Assembly (NCBI RefSeq): GCF_000559025.1
Contig: NZ_JAAN01000010.1
Coordinates: forward strand, 1 to 64,000
DNA: 64,000 bases
Direction: 5' to 3'
DNA from: Luteimonas huabeiensis HB2
Lineage (GTDB): Bacteria; Pseudomonadota; Gammaproteobacteria; Xanthomonadales; Xanthomonadaceae
Shown: piece by piece, positions 1 to 7,173 of the stretch
How positions within the stretch are numbered: the first letter of the stretch is position 1
How the letters are laid out: each line of letters opens with the position of its first letter
The notes under the pieces: generated by a model
Database searches by the model: none
Told to the model about the DNA's origin: nothing
Seen by the model: the letters and a program-made list of their open reading frames with translations, nothing else
Position numbers and translations under genes: made by a program

Positions 1-112
1 GCTTGCGGGAGAAGGGACAGCGTGCGCCCGCTTGCGGGAGAAGGGAGGGCATGCGCCCGCTTGCGGAGCAGGGACAGCTTCGGCGCCGCAGGTCGCATGT
101 CGATGCGCGCTG
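1..112. repeat. Composite intergenic repeat, copy 1 (cut by window start)
   Basis: Three copies of a 29-bp unit begin at 1, 30 and 59. Each carries the hairpin-forming core GCTTGCGGGAGAAGGGA, the last one degenerate. A terminal motif follows at about 95-106 (GCATGTCGATGC), which matches in inverse orientation the TATCGACATT edge of the other copies in this window. The copy stops 8 bases before the stop codon of the PepSY gene. No gene is seen in it; short open frames across it are by-products of the repeat. Confidence 0.8.
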
Positions 113-119
113 GGGCCGC

Positions 120-1583
120 TCAGCCTCGCTCGTAGCGCCAGCCGCGCGTGGCGACGAAGTCGATCGCGCCGACGAGCAGCAGCGACAGCCCCGCCAGGGG
201 AAACAGCGCGCCGCCGATGCACAGCAGGGCGAACACGCCGGCGACGGTGCGCGGCTGCGGCGGCAGGGGCGGTACGCCGAGGCGGCCGCGGGGGCGGCGC
301 ATCCACCACATCGCGGCGGCGCCGATGCACATCACGATGATCGCGGCGCAGGCGATCAGCAGGAGCAGACGGTTGACGGCGCTGTATTCCTGGCCGAGAT
401 GGACGTTGATGCCCCACTCCAGGGCACGGCCCAGCGCGCCGTAGTCGGCGTAGCCCATGTCCAGCAGGACGCGGCCGCTGTATTGGTCGAGGTGGACCAC
501 GCGTTGCTGCGCGACGTCTTCCGGGTACACGGAGGCGGTGTATACGCCGTGCGGGCCGCGCGGCAGGGCGACGCTGTAGCCGGGCGCCAGGCCCAGCGCG
601 TCGAACCGGGCGATGGCCGCGTCGATGCCGATCGCGCCGGGCTGCGGTGCGAACGCGTCCAGCGCGCCGCCGCTGCCGTGACCTTCGTGGCCGGCATGGG
701 CCGAGGCCGGCCCGCCGAGCGGCCGGTCCTGCGACATCGGCAGCCGCGCGTGTTCCAGCGACCACGCCGGCTGCGTGGTGTCGGCCAAGCGCTGGTCCGA
801 CATGGGCAGATCGACCCGTACGCCCGCGGGATAGCCGAAATCGTGGCCGTTGGCCCAGGCGTTGACCTGTTGGCCCCACAGCACCGACCACGGCATGCCG
901 GTGATCGCCAGGAACAGCACCACCAGCCCCACCCATGCGCCGGTGACCGCGTGCAGGTCGCGCCAGAACAGCCGCTGCACCGGCGCGCCCCGCACCCGGG
1001 CGACGCCGCCCGACTGCCCGCGCGGCCACCACAGGTACACGCCGGTCAGCACCAGCAGGATCGCCCAGCCCGCCGCGATCTCGATCAGCGCGCTGGCGAA
1101 GCCGCCGAGCAGGTCCAGGCTGTGCAGGCGCCGTACGATCCGCGAAAACGTGCCGTCCTCGGGTAGCCAGCCGAGCACAGCGGCCGACGACGGGTCCACG
1201 TAATGGACCTCGCGCCGGCCTTCGGCATCGAGCACGCCGATTTCCACGCTGCCATCGGCGCGCTCGGGCGTGGCGTAGCGGAAGGCGCGGCCGCCCGCGG
1301 CGGCTTCCGCGGCGGCGATCTGCGCACTGGGCGGGGCCCGGAGCGCGGGCGTGGCCTCGACCACCTTCAGGTCGTGATGGATCCAGCGGTCGATCGGCTT
1401 CTGGTACAGGTAGGCCGCACCGGTCAGCGCGAGCCAGGCCAGGAACGGCAGCGTGAACAGCCCCGCGTAGAAGTGCCAGCGCCACACCGCGCGATAGAAG
1501 CGCACACGGCCGATGGCCGGGGCGCGGGAGGTACCGGCCACGTCAGAGCGCCCGGGTCCAGGTGAGGTAGACGGCACGGCCAT
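120..1583 (-). CDS. PepSY-associated membrane protein of a metal-uptake locus
   Basis: This 487-residue integral membrane protein of the PepSY_TM family probably acts in the inner membrane beside a TonB-dependent receptor. Related proteins are thought to reduce or process imported metal or siderophore complexes. The N-terminal helix lies at about residues 31-55, others at about 165-187, 212-235, 385-410 and 440-475. An internal His-rich stretch (HAGHEGHG) lies near residue 196, which fits metal handling. The first ATG overlaps the receptor gene by 41 bases. A GTG at 1541, one base after the receptor stop, is an alternative start that would remove 14 residues. It is the last gene of the locus DUF2946 protein, TonB receptor, PepSY. 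Family is clear; the substrate is inferred. Confidence 0.85.
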   Translation of the reverse strand: MAVPSTSPGPGRSDVAGTSRAPAIGRVRFYRAVWRWHFYAGLFTLPFLAWLALTGAAYLYQKPIDRWIHHDLKVVEATPALRAPPSAQIAAAEAAAGGRAFRYATPERADGSVEIGVLDAEGRREVHYVDPSSAAVLGWLPEDGTFSRIVRRLHSLDLLGGFASALIEIAAGWAILLVLTGVYLWWPRGQSGGVARVRGAPVQRLFWRDLHAVTGAWVGLVVLFLAITGMPWSVLWGQQVNAWANGHDFGYPAGVRVDLPMSDQRLADTTQPAWSLEHARLPMSQDRPLGGPASAHAGHEGHGSGGALDAFAPQPGAIGIDAAIARFDALGLAPGYSVALPRGPHGVYTASVYPEDVAQQRVVHLDQYSGRVLLDMGYADYGALGRALEWGINVHLGQEYSAVNRLLLLIACAAIIVMCIGAAAMWWMRRPRGRLGVPPLPPQPRTVAGVFALLCIGGALFPLAGLSLLLVGAIDFVATRGWRYERG

Positions 1584-3585
1584 CGCCCGGGGAATAGCCG
1601 GACGATCCGCTGTCGTACCAGGCGTACACGTAGAACCGGTCGGTGACGTTCTTCAATTGCAGGGTCAGGCTGTTGCGATCGTCGAGCCGATGGCGCGCGC
1701 TGAGGTTGAGCAGGGCGTAGCCGCCGTAGCGGCCCTGGGTGTTGGTGCGCTCGACGTAATAGTCGCTCTGGCCGTTGCCCCAGGCGGAGAACGTCCAGTC
1801 GGGCGAGGCCAGGTACTCGACGCCGGCGCTGGCCAGCCAGTTCGGGACGTTCTCGATCTGCCGGCCGCGGGTGAGCGGTGCGCTCGGGTCGGGGATCTCG
1901 ATGGTGGCCTTTTGGCGCGAATAGGCGGCCCAGGCGCGCCAGCGCGCGGCCGATTGCCAGTTCACCTGCACGTCCCAGCCGCGCCGCAGGGTCCGGCCCA
2001 CGTTGCCGACCTCGTCGCTGCCGACGCTGCCGTCCACGCCCAGGATCGTCGCCACCTCGTCGGAGGCTTTCTGCTCCCAGCGGGCCACGCGCCCCTGCAG
2101 CCCGGGCAGCGGCGACCACTTGAGCCCGGCTTCCCAGCCTTCGTTGATGGAGGGGGCGAGGTCGCGGGCCTGCAGGCGATACGCGCCGTTGCCGCTGCCG
2201 ATCTGGAAGGTGCGGCCCCAGTTGGCGTAGCCGACCAGGCCATCGGCGAGGTCGTAGGACACGCTGAGCTTGGGTTGCCGGATCAGGCCGTAGTCGTAGA
2301 CCGGCGCGGTCGCGCCGGTGGCCTTGTCGGCGAAGTCCCCGTACACCCGGCCGATGCGGTAGGCCGGCACCAGCTTGAGCGCCGGGATCGGCCGGATGAC
2401 GGCCTGGAGGTAGGCGCCGCGGGTGTCGAGATCGAAATCCCAGTCGCGCAGCGTGGCCTGGCGCTGCCGTTGCACGGTGCGGAAGCGCTGCGCCACGTTG
2501 GCCTGCCACTGGCCGTCGAGGCCGGCATCGACGACGAGTTCGTCGAGCGCGCTGCGGGGCCGCCAGGTGGCGTTGAGCAGCAGCCCGCGATGGCGTTCGT
2601 CGTTGAAGCGCTCCTGCTGGGCGCCGCCGGCGGTGAAGGTCACCCAGCGCTGGTTGCGGTAGTCGTTCTGGTAGGCGCGGGCGTTCCAGGTCCAGTGCGC
2701 GCCGAGGCGGCCGTCGGCATGCAGCGCGGTCTGCACGGTCTCGCGGTCGCTGCGGTCGTCCCGGGCGTAGTCGGGCGACCGGCGGGGATCGGCCACCACC
2801 TCGGGGTAGCTCAGGTAGCCGGCTTCCAGCGCGCCGTTCTCGTAGTAGCGGCCGGTCAGCCCGGCCCGCCAGCGCCCGTCGGGGTCGGTATAGAACCACT
2901 TGCCGGCGAAGCTGCGCTGGGTGGCGTCGGCGTGGTCGCGCTCGCCGTCGGCATGCCGCCAGCCGAAGAAGTAGTTCTGCGCCCAGGCGCCGCGCTCGAA
3001 GCCCTTGGCCAGTTGCAGGTCGCGGGTGCCGAAGCTGCCGGCCGTCAGGCTCAGCGCGCCGTCGTCGCCGCCCTGCCGGGTGATCACGTTCGCGCTGCCG
3101 GCGATCGCGTGCAGGCCGTGGCGGGCATCGTTGGTGCCGCGCACGAGTTCGATGGCGGCGATGTCGAGGGGGAAGACGGCATCCAGGTAGGGCATGCCGC
3201 CGGCGTTGTCGTTGCTGGGGATGCCGTCGATCAACAGCTTCACCGCGTTGACGCGGCCTTCGCCGTTGAAGCCGCGGAACGAGAAGCGGCCGGCATCGGT
3301 GCCCATCTTGAACTGGGTCACCTGCACGCCCGGCGCGTTCGTCAGCAGCTCCCAGCTGTGATCGACGCGCTGCGATTGCAGCAGGTCGCCGCCGATGATG
3401 TCGACGGAACTGAAGACCGAGCCGGCGGTGAGTTCGCGCGGCGCGTGCGCGCGCGCATGCACGGTGCCCAGGGTGAGCGCGGTGCCGTCCTGGGCGCGGG
3501 CGGCGGGCGATGGTAGTGCGGTGGCGCAGGCGAGCGCGAGGCCGAGGGCCCTCGCGAGCGCCGAAGGGCTGAGGTGTGGTTGCAT
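1543..3585 (-). CDS. TonB-dependent outer-membrane receptor
   Basis: The 680-residue protein opens with a signal peptide (cleavage near AARAQDG, about residue 31). A plug domain follows at about 50-165, with the typical RGFNGEGR, LLIDGIP and ELVRGTNDARHG segments, then a long beta-barrel ending in a hydrophobic strand (VYLTWTRAL). It would import a metal chelate or metal across the outer membrane using TonB energy. Linkage to a His-rich DUF2946 protein upstream and a PepSY membrane protein downstream suggests copper or an iron/copper complex. The substrate cannot be read from the sequence. No separate N-terminal signalling domain is present, so sigma/anti-sigma control is not indicated. Confidence 0.9.
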   Translation of the reverse strand: MQPHLSPSALARALGLALACATALPSPAARAQDGTALTLGTVHARAHAPRELTAGSVFSSVDIIGGDLLQSQRVDHSWELLTNAPGVQVTQFKMGTDAGRFSFRGFNGEGRVNAVKLLIDGIPSNDNAGGMPYLDAVFPLDIAAIELVRGTNDARHGLHAIAGSANVITRQGGDDGALSLTAGSFGTRDLQLAKGFERGAWAQNYFFGWRHADGERDHADATQRSFAGKWFYTDPDGRWRAGLTGRYYENGALEAGYLSYPEVVADPRRSPDYARDDRSDRETVQTALHADGRLGAHWTWNARAYQNDYRNQRWVTFTAGGAQQERFNDERHRGLLLNATWRPRSALDELVVDAGLDGQWQANVAQRFRTVQRQRQATLRDWDFDLDTRGAYLQAVIRPIPALKLVPAYRIGRVYGDFADKATGATAPVYDYGLIRQPKLSVSYDLADGLVGYANWGRTFQIGSGNGAYRLQARDLAPSINEGWEAGLKWSPLPGLQGRVARWEQKASDEVATILGVDGSVGSDEVGNVGRTLRRGWDVQVNWQSAARWRAWAAYSRQKATIEIPDPSAPLTRGRQIENVPNWLASAGVEYLASPDWTFSAWGNGQSDYYVERTNTQGRYGGYALLNLSARHRLDDRNSLTLQLKNVTDRFYVYAWYDSGSSGYSPGDGRAVYLTWTRAL

Positions 3586-3732
3586 GGTCGAAAGCGATCT
3601 GCGCCACGGCCCGGGGCCGCGGCAGGAGCGAGGCCCGCGCGTGTCGGAGGCCGCGGGCGGTGGTCGGCGCGGACGCAGGCCGGCGCCGCAGGCCCAGGGC
3701 CTGGCGCGGGCGGTCGCAGGAACGGCCGGGGG

Positions 3733-4233
3733 TCAGGGCAGCGCGGGCGCCGGGGGGCCGCGGGCCCCCAGGGTGCTGCCGACGGCCGCGCGCCTCGGCG
3801 CAACGGCGCCTCGCGATGCGCGGAACGCTGCGCGCGCCGGGGCGCGCATCGGGAACGTCGCCACCAGCGGCAAGGCCAGGCGGGCGGCGATCAGGCAGTG
3901 CTCGCACTCGGCCGCCGTTGCGTGCCCTGCGTGGGGATCCGCGTGCTCGCCGGCGCGCGCTGCTTCGCCGTCGTCATGGTCGGCATGGGCGTGACGGGCA
4001 TGCGCGCTGTGGCCCGTCGCCTCTGTCGTTGCGCGATCGCCGCCGTGCCCGTGTTCCCCGTGCGCATGCATCGGGCTGGTATGCGCGCTGGCGGAGGCCG
4101 CGATGTCTGCGATCGGCGCTGATGCGGACGCGAGGCTTGCCAGAACGCGGCTTACCACCGGCGCGCAGATCAGCAGGCACATCGCCAGGCATGCGCAGCC
4201 GAGAAACGCGCGGTGGAAGCGGGAGCGATGCAC
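3733..4233 (-). CDS. DUF2946-family His-rich exported protein
   Basis: This 166-residue protein has an N-terminal hydrophobic segment (about residues 8-30) that reads as a signal peptide or anchor. A strongly His/Asp-rich middle follows (about 50-105, with HAHGEHGHGG and HARHAHADHDD). A CEHCLIAARL segment near residue 112 matches the Cys-x-x-Cys hallmark of DUF2946 proteins. These small proteins usually sit next to TonB-dependent copper or metal receptors, as here, 147 bases upstream of the receptor gene on the same strand. A role in periplasmic metal binding is inferred. The C-terminal 30 residues are low-complexity and may be poorly conserved. Confidence 0.7.
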   Translation of the reverse strand: MHRSRFHRAFLGCACLAMCLLICAPVVSRVLASLASASAPIADIAASASAHTSPMHAHGEHGHGGDRATTEATGHSAHARHAHADHDDGEAARAGEHADPHAGHATAAECEHCLIAARLALPLVATFPMRAPARAAFRASRGAVAPRRAAVGSTLGARGPPAPALP

Positions 4234-4325
4234 TCGACGATTCTAAGCGGGCCAACAGGCCGACGCGCCGATGCGAGAGCCCGTCGCCCTGCGACCGAAT
4301 GTCGCAGCCTCGCCCGATCGACCGG

Positions 4326-4655
4326 TCAGCGCACCGGCCGCTGCCGTGCGAAGTCCAGGATCAGTTCCGCCAGCTCGTCTTCTTCGGCATAGAAGTACGC
4401 CAGCGGGCACCCGAGTGCCGCGGCCAGCTTCTGCAGGGTCTGCAGATCCGGCTGGTGCACGCCGGTCTCGTAGCGATTGACCCGGGTGCTGGCGACGAAC
4501 TCGTCGAGGCCGGCTTCGATGCCGAGGTTGCGCTGCGAGATGCCGCGTGCCTCGCGGGCTTCCCGCAACCGCCGGCTGTAGACCGGAAGTCGCTTGCGCT
4601 TGCCCTGTTCTGCGCCGCGAGCTTTCATGCGCGAAAGCTTTGCGGAGCGCCGCAT
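4326..4655 (-). CDS. XRE-family transcriptional regulator (paralogue A)
   Basis: A small DNA-binding protein with one helix-turn-helix of the Cro/CI type at about residues 27-85 (SRRLREAREARGISQRNLGIEAGL, then the VNRYETGVHQPDLQTL recognition part). An acidic tail follows (AEEDELAELILDFARQ). It is a close paralogue of the neighbouring product at 4718-5011 on the same strand, so the pair arose by tandem duplication. Starts are possible at 4655 or at the internal ATG 4628; neither has a Shine-Dalgarno. A perfect 17-bp palindrome at 4664-4680 lies just upstream of 4655 and probably mediates autoregulation. No toxin gene is evident nearby. Confidence 0.82.
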   Translation of the reverse strand: MRRSAKLSRMKARGAEQGKRKRLPVYSRRLREAREARGISQRNLGIEAGLDEFVASTRVNRYETGVHQPDLQTLQKLAAALGCPLAYFYAEEDELAELILDFARQRPVR

Positions 4656-4663
4656 GCATGAAT

Positions 4664-4680
4664 ACTACGTTTAACGTAGT
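4664..4680. promoter_or_regulatory. Perfect 17-bp palindrome, probable XRE operator
   Basis: ACTACGTT-T-AACGTAGT is an exact inverted repeat with a one-base centre, in AT-rich sequence unlike the surrounding GC-rich DNA. It lies 8 bases upstream of the first ATG of the downstream XRE gene. On the minus strand its edge contains TAGTAT (4667-4662), a plausible -10 element that would place transcription start at or very near ATG 4655, so the gene could be leaderless. Operator function is inferred from position and symmetry. Confidence 0.7.
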
Positions 4681-4717
4681 CGCGCGCGGGGCGCTGCGCG
4701 GCCTCGAATCGCGCCCG

Positions 4718-5011
4718 TCAGGGCGCCGGTCGGGCGCGATCGCCGGCGCGCGAAAACTCCACGATCAACCGCGCAAGCTCGTCGTCTTCGGCGAAGAAGT
4801 AGGCGACCGGCAGGCCGAGCGCCCGGGCCAGGCGCGCGATCAGCTCGAACTTGGGCTGATGGACGCCGCGCTCGTAACGGTTGATGCGCGAGCTGGCGAC
4901 GAACGCGTCCAGGCCCGCTTCGATGCCCAGGTCGCGCTGCGACAGCCCGCGCCTTTCCCGCGCCTCGCGTAGCCGGCGGCTGTAGACCGGGATTTGCGCC
5001 TGTTCTGCCAA
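4718..5011 (-). CDS. XRE-family transcriptional regulator (paralogue B)
   Basis: This 97-residue Cro/CI-type helix-turn-helix protein has its HTH at about residues 11-70 (RRLREARERRGLSQRDLGIEAGL, then RINRYERGVHQPKFEL). Its tail is acidic and hydrophobic (AEDDELARLIVEFSRAG). It aligns nearly end to end with the product of 4326-4655, and both share the YSRRLREARE opening and the FAEDDELA-type tail. The 17-bp palindrome lies between this gene and its paralogue; no matching palindrome is seen upstream of this gene. The two may be co-transcribed. Confidence 0.85.
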   Translation of the reverse strand: MAEQAQIPVYSRRLREARERRGLSQRDLGIEAGLDAFVASSRINRYERGVHQPKFELIARLARALGLPVAYFFAEDDELARLIVEFSRAGDRARPAP

Positions 5012-5292
5012 GGCATGCCCGTCCTGGACCTGCCCGAGCGGGAGCTTCCAGAACGGCGCTCGAGCCGGATGCTACGCCAACGCAGTCCCGACTCGCTGCG
5101 AGAAGGGCAGCCGACGGGCTGGACCGTCGCCGATGCCGCAGGCGGGCAGCGCGGCATCGACGCCTTCGTCCGGACACCGCCGGCATGGAGGGCCGCTGCC
5201 GTGGGCCGCCCGAGGTCTGCCGAAAGGGCCAGCGTGATTGTTCCCGGCCGACCTGCCGATCCGTGGCGACCGATGGGAACGAGGTCGACGCC

Positions 5293-5323
5293 CTCTGCGG
5301 GCGCGGAAACCGCGCCCGCAGAG
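5293..5323 (-). terminator. Strong hairpin downstream of the Gly-rich gene
   Basis: CTCTGCGGGCGCGG, loop AAA, then CCGCGCCCGCAGAG forms a perfect 14-bp stem with a 3-base loop. It begins 8 bases past the stop codon of the minus-strand gene at 5332-5811. There is no T-run after it on the minus strand, so it may act as an RNA 3'-end stabiliser or a factor-assisted terminator. The remaining gap 5012-5292 holds nothing I recognise. Confidence 0.5.
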
Positions 5324-5331
5324 CCCTCCGG

Positions 5332-5811
5332 TCAGAGGCCGCCGGTGCCGCCGCCGCCGGGCGTAGCGGAGCGCGAGCCGCTGCCGCCGGTCGCGCCGGC
5401 GGTTTCGCTGACGTCGCCGGTGTCCGCGGAACCGCTGCCGGTCCCCGCAGCGCCGCCGGTCCCGCTGGCGCCCTGGCTGCTGGTCGTATCGCGGTCCGGG
5501 CCGCCGCTGGTGCCTGATCCGTGGGCGCCCGAGGTGCTTCCGCCCGGGCTGCCGTACACGCCCGATGCCCCGGCGGCCGAGCCCGTGGCGCCCCGGCCGC
5601 TCGAACCGCTGCCGGGCGTGCCGTCGCGCCCGGTGTCGATCGGGTCTCCATGGGGCCGGGTCCGGGCGCCATCGTCGCCGTGCGTTTCGGAACGGAGGGA
5701 GGCGCGCCCGCCGCTCTTGCCGCCGCCGTCTTCGCCGCCTTGCCGGCGCTGCCAGGCTCGGTAGGCGACGAAGCCGGCGGCGCCGGCGGCGAGCAATCTG
5801 AAGATACCCAT
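5332..5811 (-). CDS. Gly/Ser/Thr-rich membrane-anchored low-complexity protein
   Basis: The start at 5811 is chosen because GGAGATTCGAG precedes the ATG at good spacing. An upstream in-frame ATG at 5958 has no such support. The 159-residue product begins with a short hydrophobic segment (MGIFRLLAAGAAGFVAYRAW, residues 1-20). The rest is about 140 residues of Gly, Ser, Thr, Asp and Ala with no recognisable domain. Similar short anchored Gly-rich proteins occur in stress-related loci, but no function can be assigned. The low-complexity tail is probably disordered and could be cytoplasmic or periplasmic. Confidence 0.6.
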   Translation of the reverse strand: MGIFRLLAAGAAGFVAYRAWQRRQGGEDGGGKSGGRASLRSETHGDDGARTRPHGDPIDTGRDGTPGSGSSGRGATGSAAGASGVYGSPGGSTSGAHGSGTSGGPDRDTTSSQGASGTGGAAGTGSGSADTGDVSETAGATGGSGSRSATPGGGGTGGL

Positions 5812-6272
5812 CTCGAATCTCCATTGCGTGTGCTGGTGGGGCCCGCAGAATGGGTGGGATGCGGTGAGTCCGACGTGACATCCGCCGATCCACGCGCGCG
5901 CGTTCCGGCGGGCGTTTAGCGTGCGGTCGACATGGTCGCGCCGGTGCGAGGCGGGCATGTTCTAAACCCGCAGTGAACCCGGAACGTGCCGCCGCGGTCC
6001 AGGCGACGTGAAGATTCGACTGGGCTTCAGGCGGGAACTCTCCTACTGCCCTGCGCCGGTCGCGAAACCGCCGGCGCGTCGAGGATCTTCGACCTGGTCG
6101 GAGGTCCGGCGGCAGGATGGCGTGTCCGCCGGCGCTCGTGTGGCGAGACAGGCCCGGGCCGGTCGGCGAACCGCTCGCAGAGCCGGATGGGCAGCCGCGA
6201 CGCCCTAATATCCTGAGCCGCGTCCGTGCCGCCACGGATGCTCGCTCCATGACCCACAAGAAGGAACCCCCG

Positions 6273-6986
6273 ATGAAGAAACTGCTTCTCCCCGCCGTGC
6301 TCGCCGCCTTGTCGCCGGTGCCGGCCGCGCTCGCGCAGGATCGCCTGGCCCACGATACCTATCGCCCGGACCTGCAGTCCGGCCAGGGCCACTGGTTCGT
6401 CGCCGGCAACGTCGGCCGGACCGATGGCGGCACCGCCGACCGCTTCGGCTCCGGCGACTTCAACGTCTTCGAAAGCCGCGATGGCCGCAGGACCGGTTAC
6501 GGCCTGGTCGCCGGCTACCGCTGGAAGATCGGCGAGCGCTGGGGCCTGGGCCTGGAGGGCGGCTACAGCGACCTGGGCAACCTGCGCGTGCGCAACGTCT
6601 TCAACGACGACCCGGTGAACCAGCGCGACAGCGAAAACGCGCTGCGCGGCTGGCAGGTGGGCGGCAATGCGCGCTTCCACGTCACCCCGGCCTGGTACAT
6701 CGGCGCGCGCGGCGGCTATTTCCGCGCCTCCGACAACGATGCGGACTACTACAACAGCGTCGGTCAGGATCTCGGCCTGGAGAGCGGCGGGCGCGACGGC
6801 CGCAACAGCTGGTACGCGGGCATCGGCACCGGCTGGAACGCGACCGAGCGCTTCAGCATCGGCGTGCACTACGACTATTTCCGCGCGAAGTCGGGCGACC
6901 TGCGCGATCCGGCCACCGGCGTCGAGTTCGAGGGGCCGAAGCGGTCCACCGCGCTGCTGGGGCTGACCGCCGAGTACGCGTTCTGA
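6273..6986 (+). CDS. Outer-membrane beta-barrel protein
   Basis: The start at 6273 follows AAGGAA and opens a clear signal peptide (MKKLLLPAVLAALSPVPAALAQ, cut near residue 22). The mature part of about 215 residues has alternating aromatic strands (WFVAGNVGRTDGG, TGYGLVAGYRW, WGLGLEGGYSDLG, WYIGARGGYFRAS, FSIGVHYDYF). It ends in a strand with terminal Phe (LLGLTAEYAF), the usual signal for outer-membrane barrel insertion. The size fits an eight-stranded OmpW/OmpA-like or AcfA-like porin fold. No peptidoglycan-binding domain follows. Its ligand is unknown. It stands alone, transcribed away from the Gly-rich gene. Confidence 0.85.
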   Translation: MKKLLLPAVLAALSPVPAALAQDRLAHDTYRPDLQSGQGHWFVAGNVGRTDGGTADRFGSGDFNVFESRDGRRTGYGLVAGYRWKIGERWGLGLEGGYSDLGNLRVRNVFNDDPVNQRDSENALRGWQVGGNARFHVTPAWYIGARGGYFRASDNDADYYNSVGQDLGLESGGRDGRNSWYAGIGTGWNATERFSIGVHYDYFRAKSGDLRDPATGVEFEGPKRSTALLGLTAEYAF

Positions 6987-7173
6987 TCCGTTCGCTGCCG
7001 CCGGCGCAGGCCGGCTGCAGCCGCCGCCGGCGCGCATCGCGGACGGTCCGCCGCGCGCTCGCGCGCCACGCCCGGCTGCTCGGTCCGGCCGCGCGCCGGG
7101 TGCGCCGCGGCGACGCTTCGCGCGCCCGCGGCGAGGCCGGCGGGCACGGCGCCGGCAGGGGCGATTGGCGCGC

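Noticed and set aside
4326-5011. Toxin-antitoxin module with XRE antitoxin
   Set aside because: No toxin-like neighbour is present; both genes are regulators of the same family.
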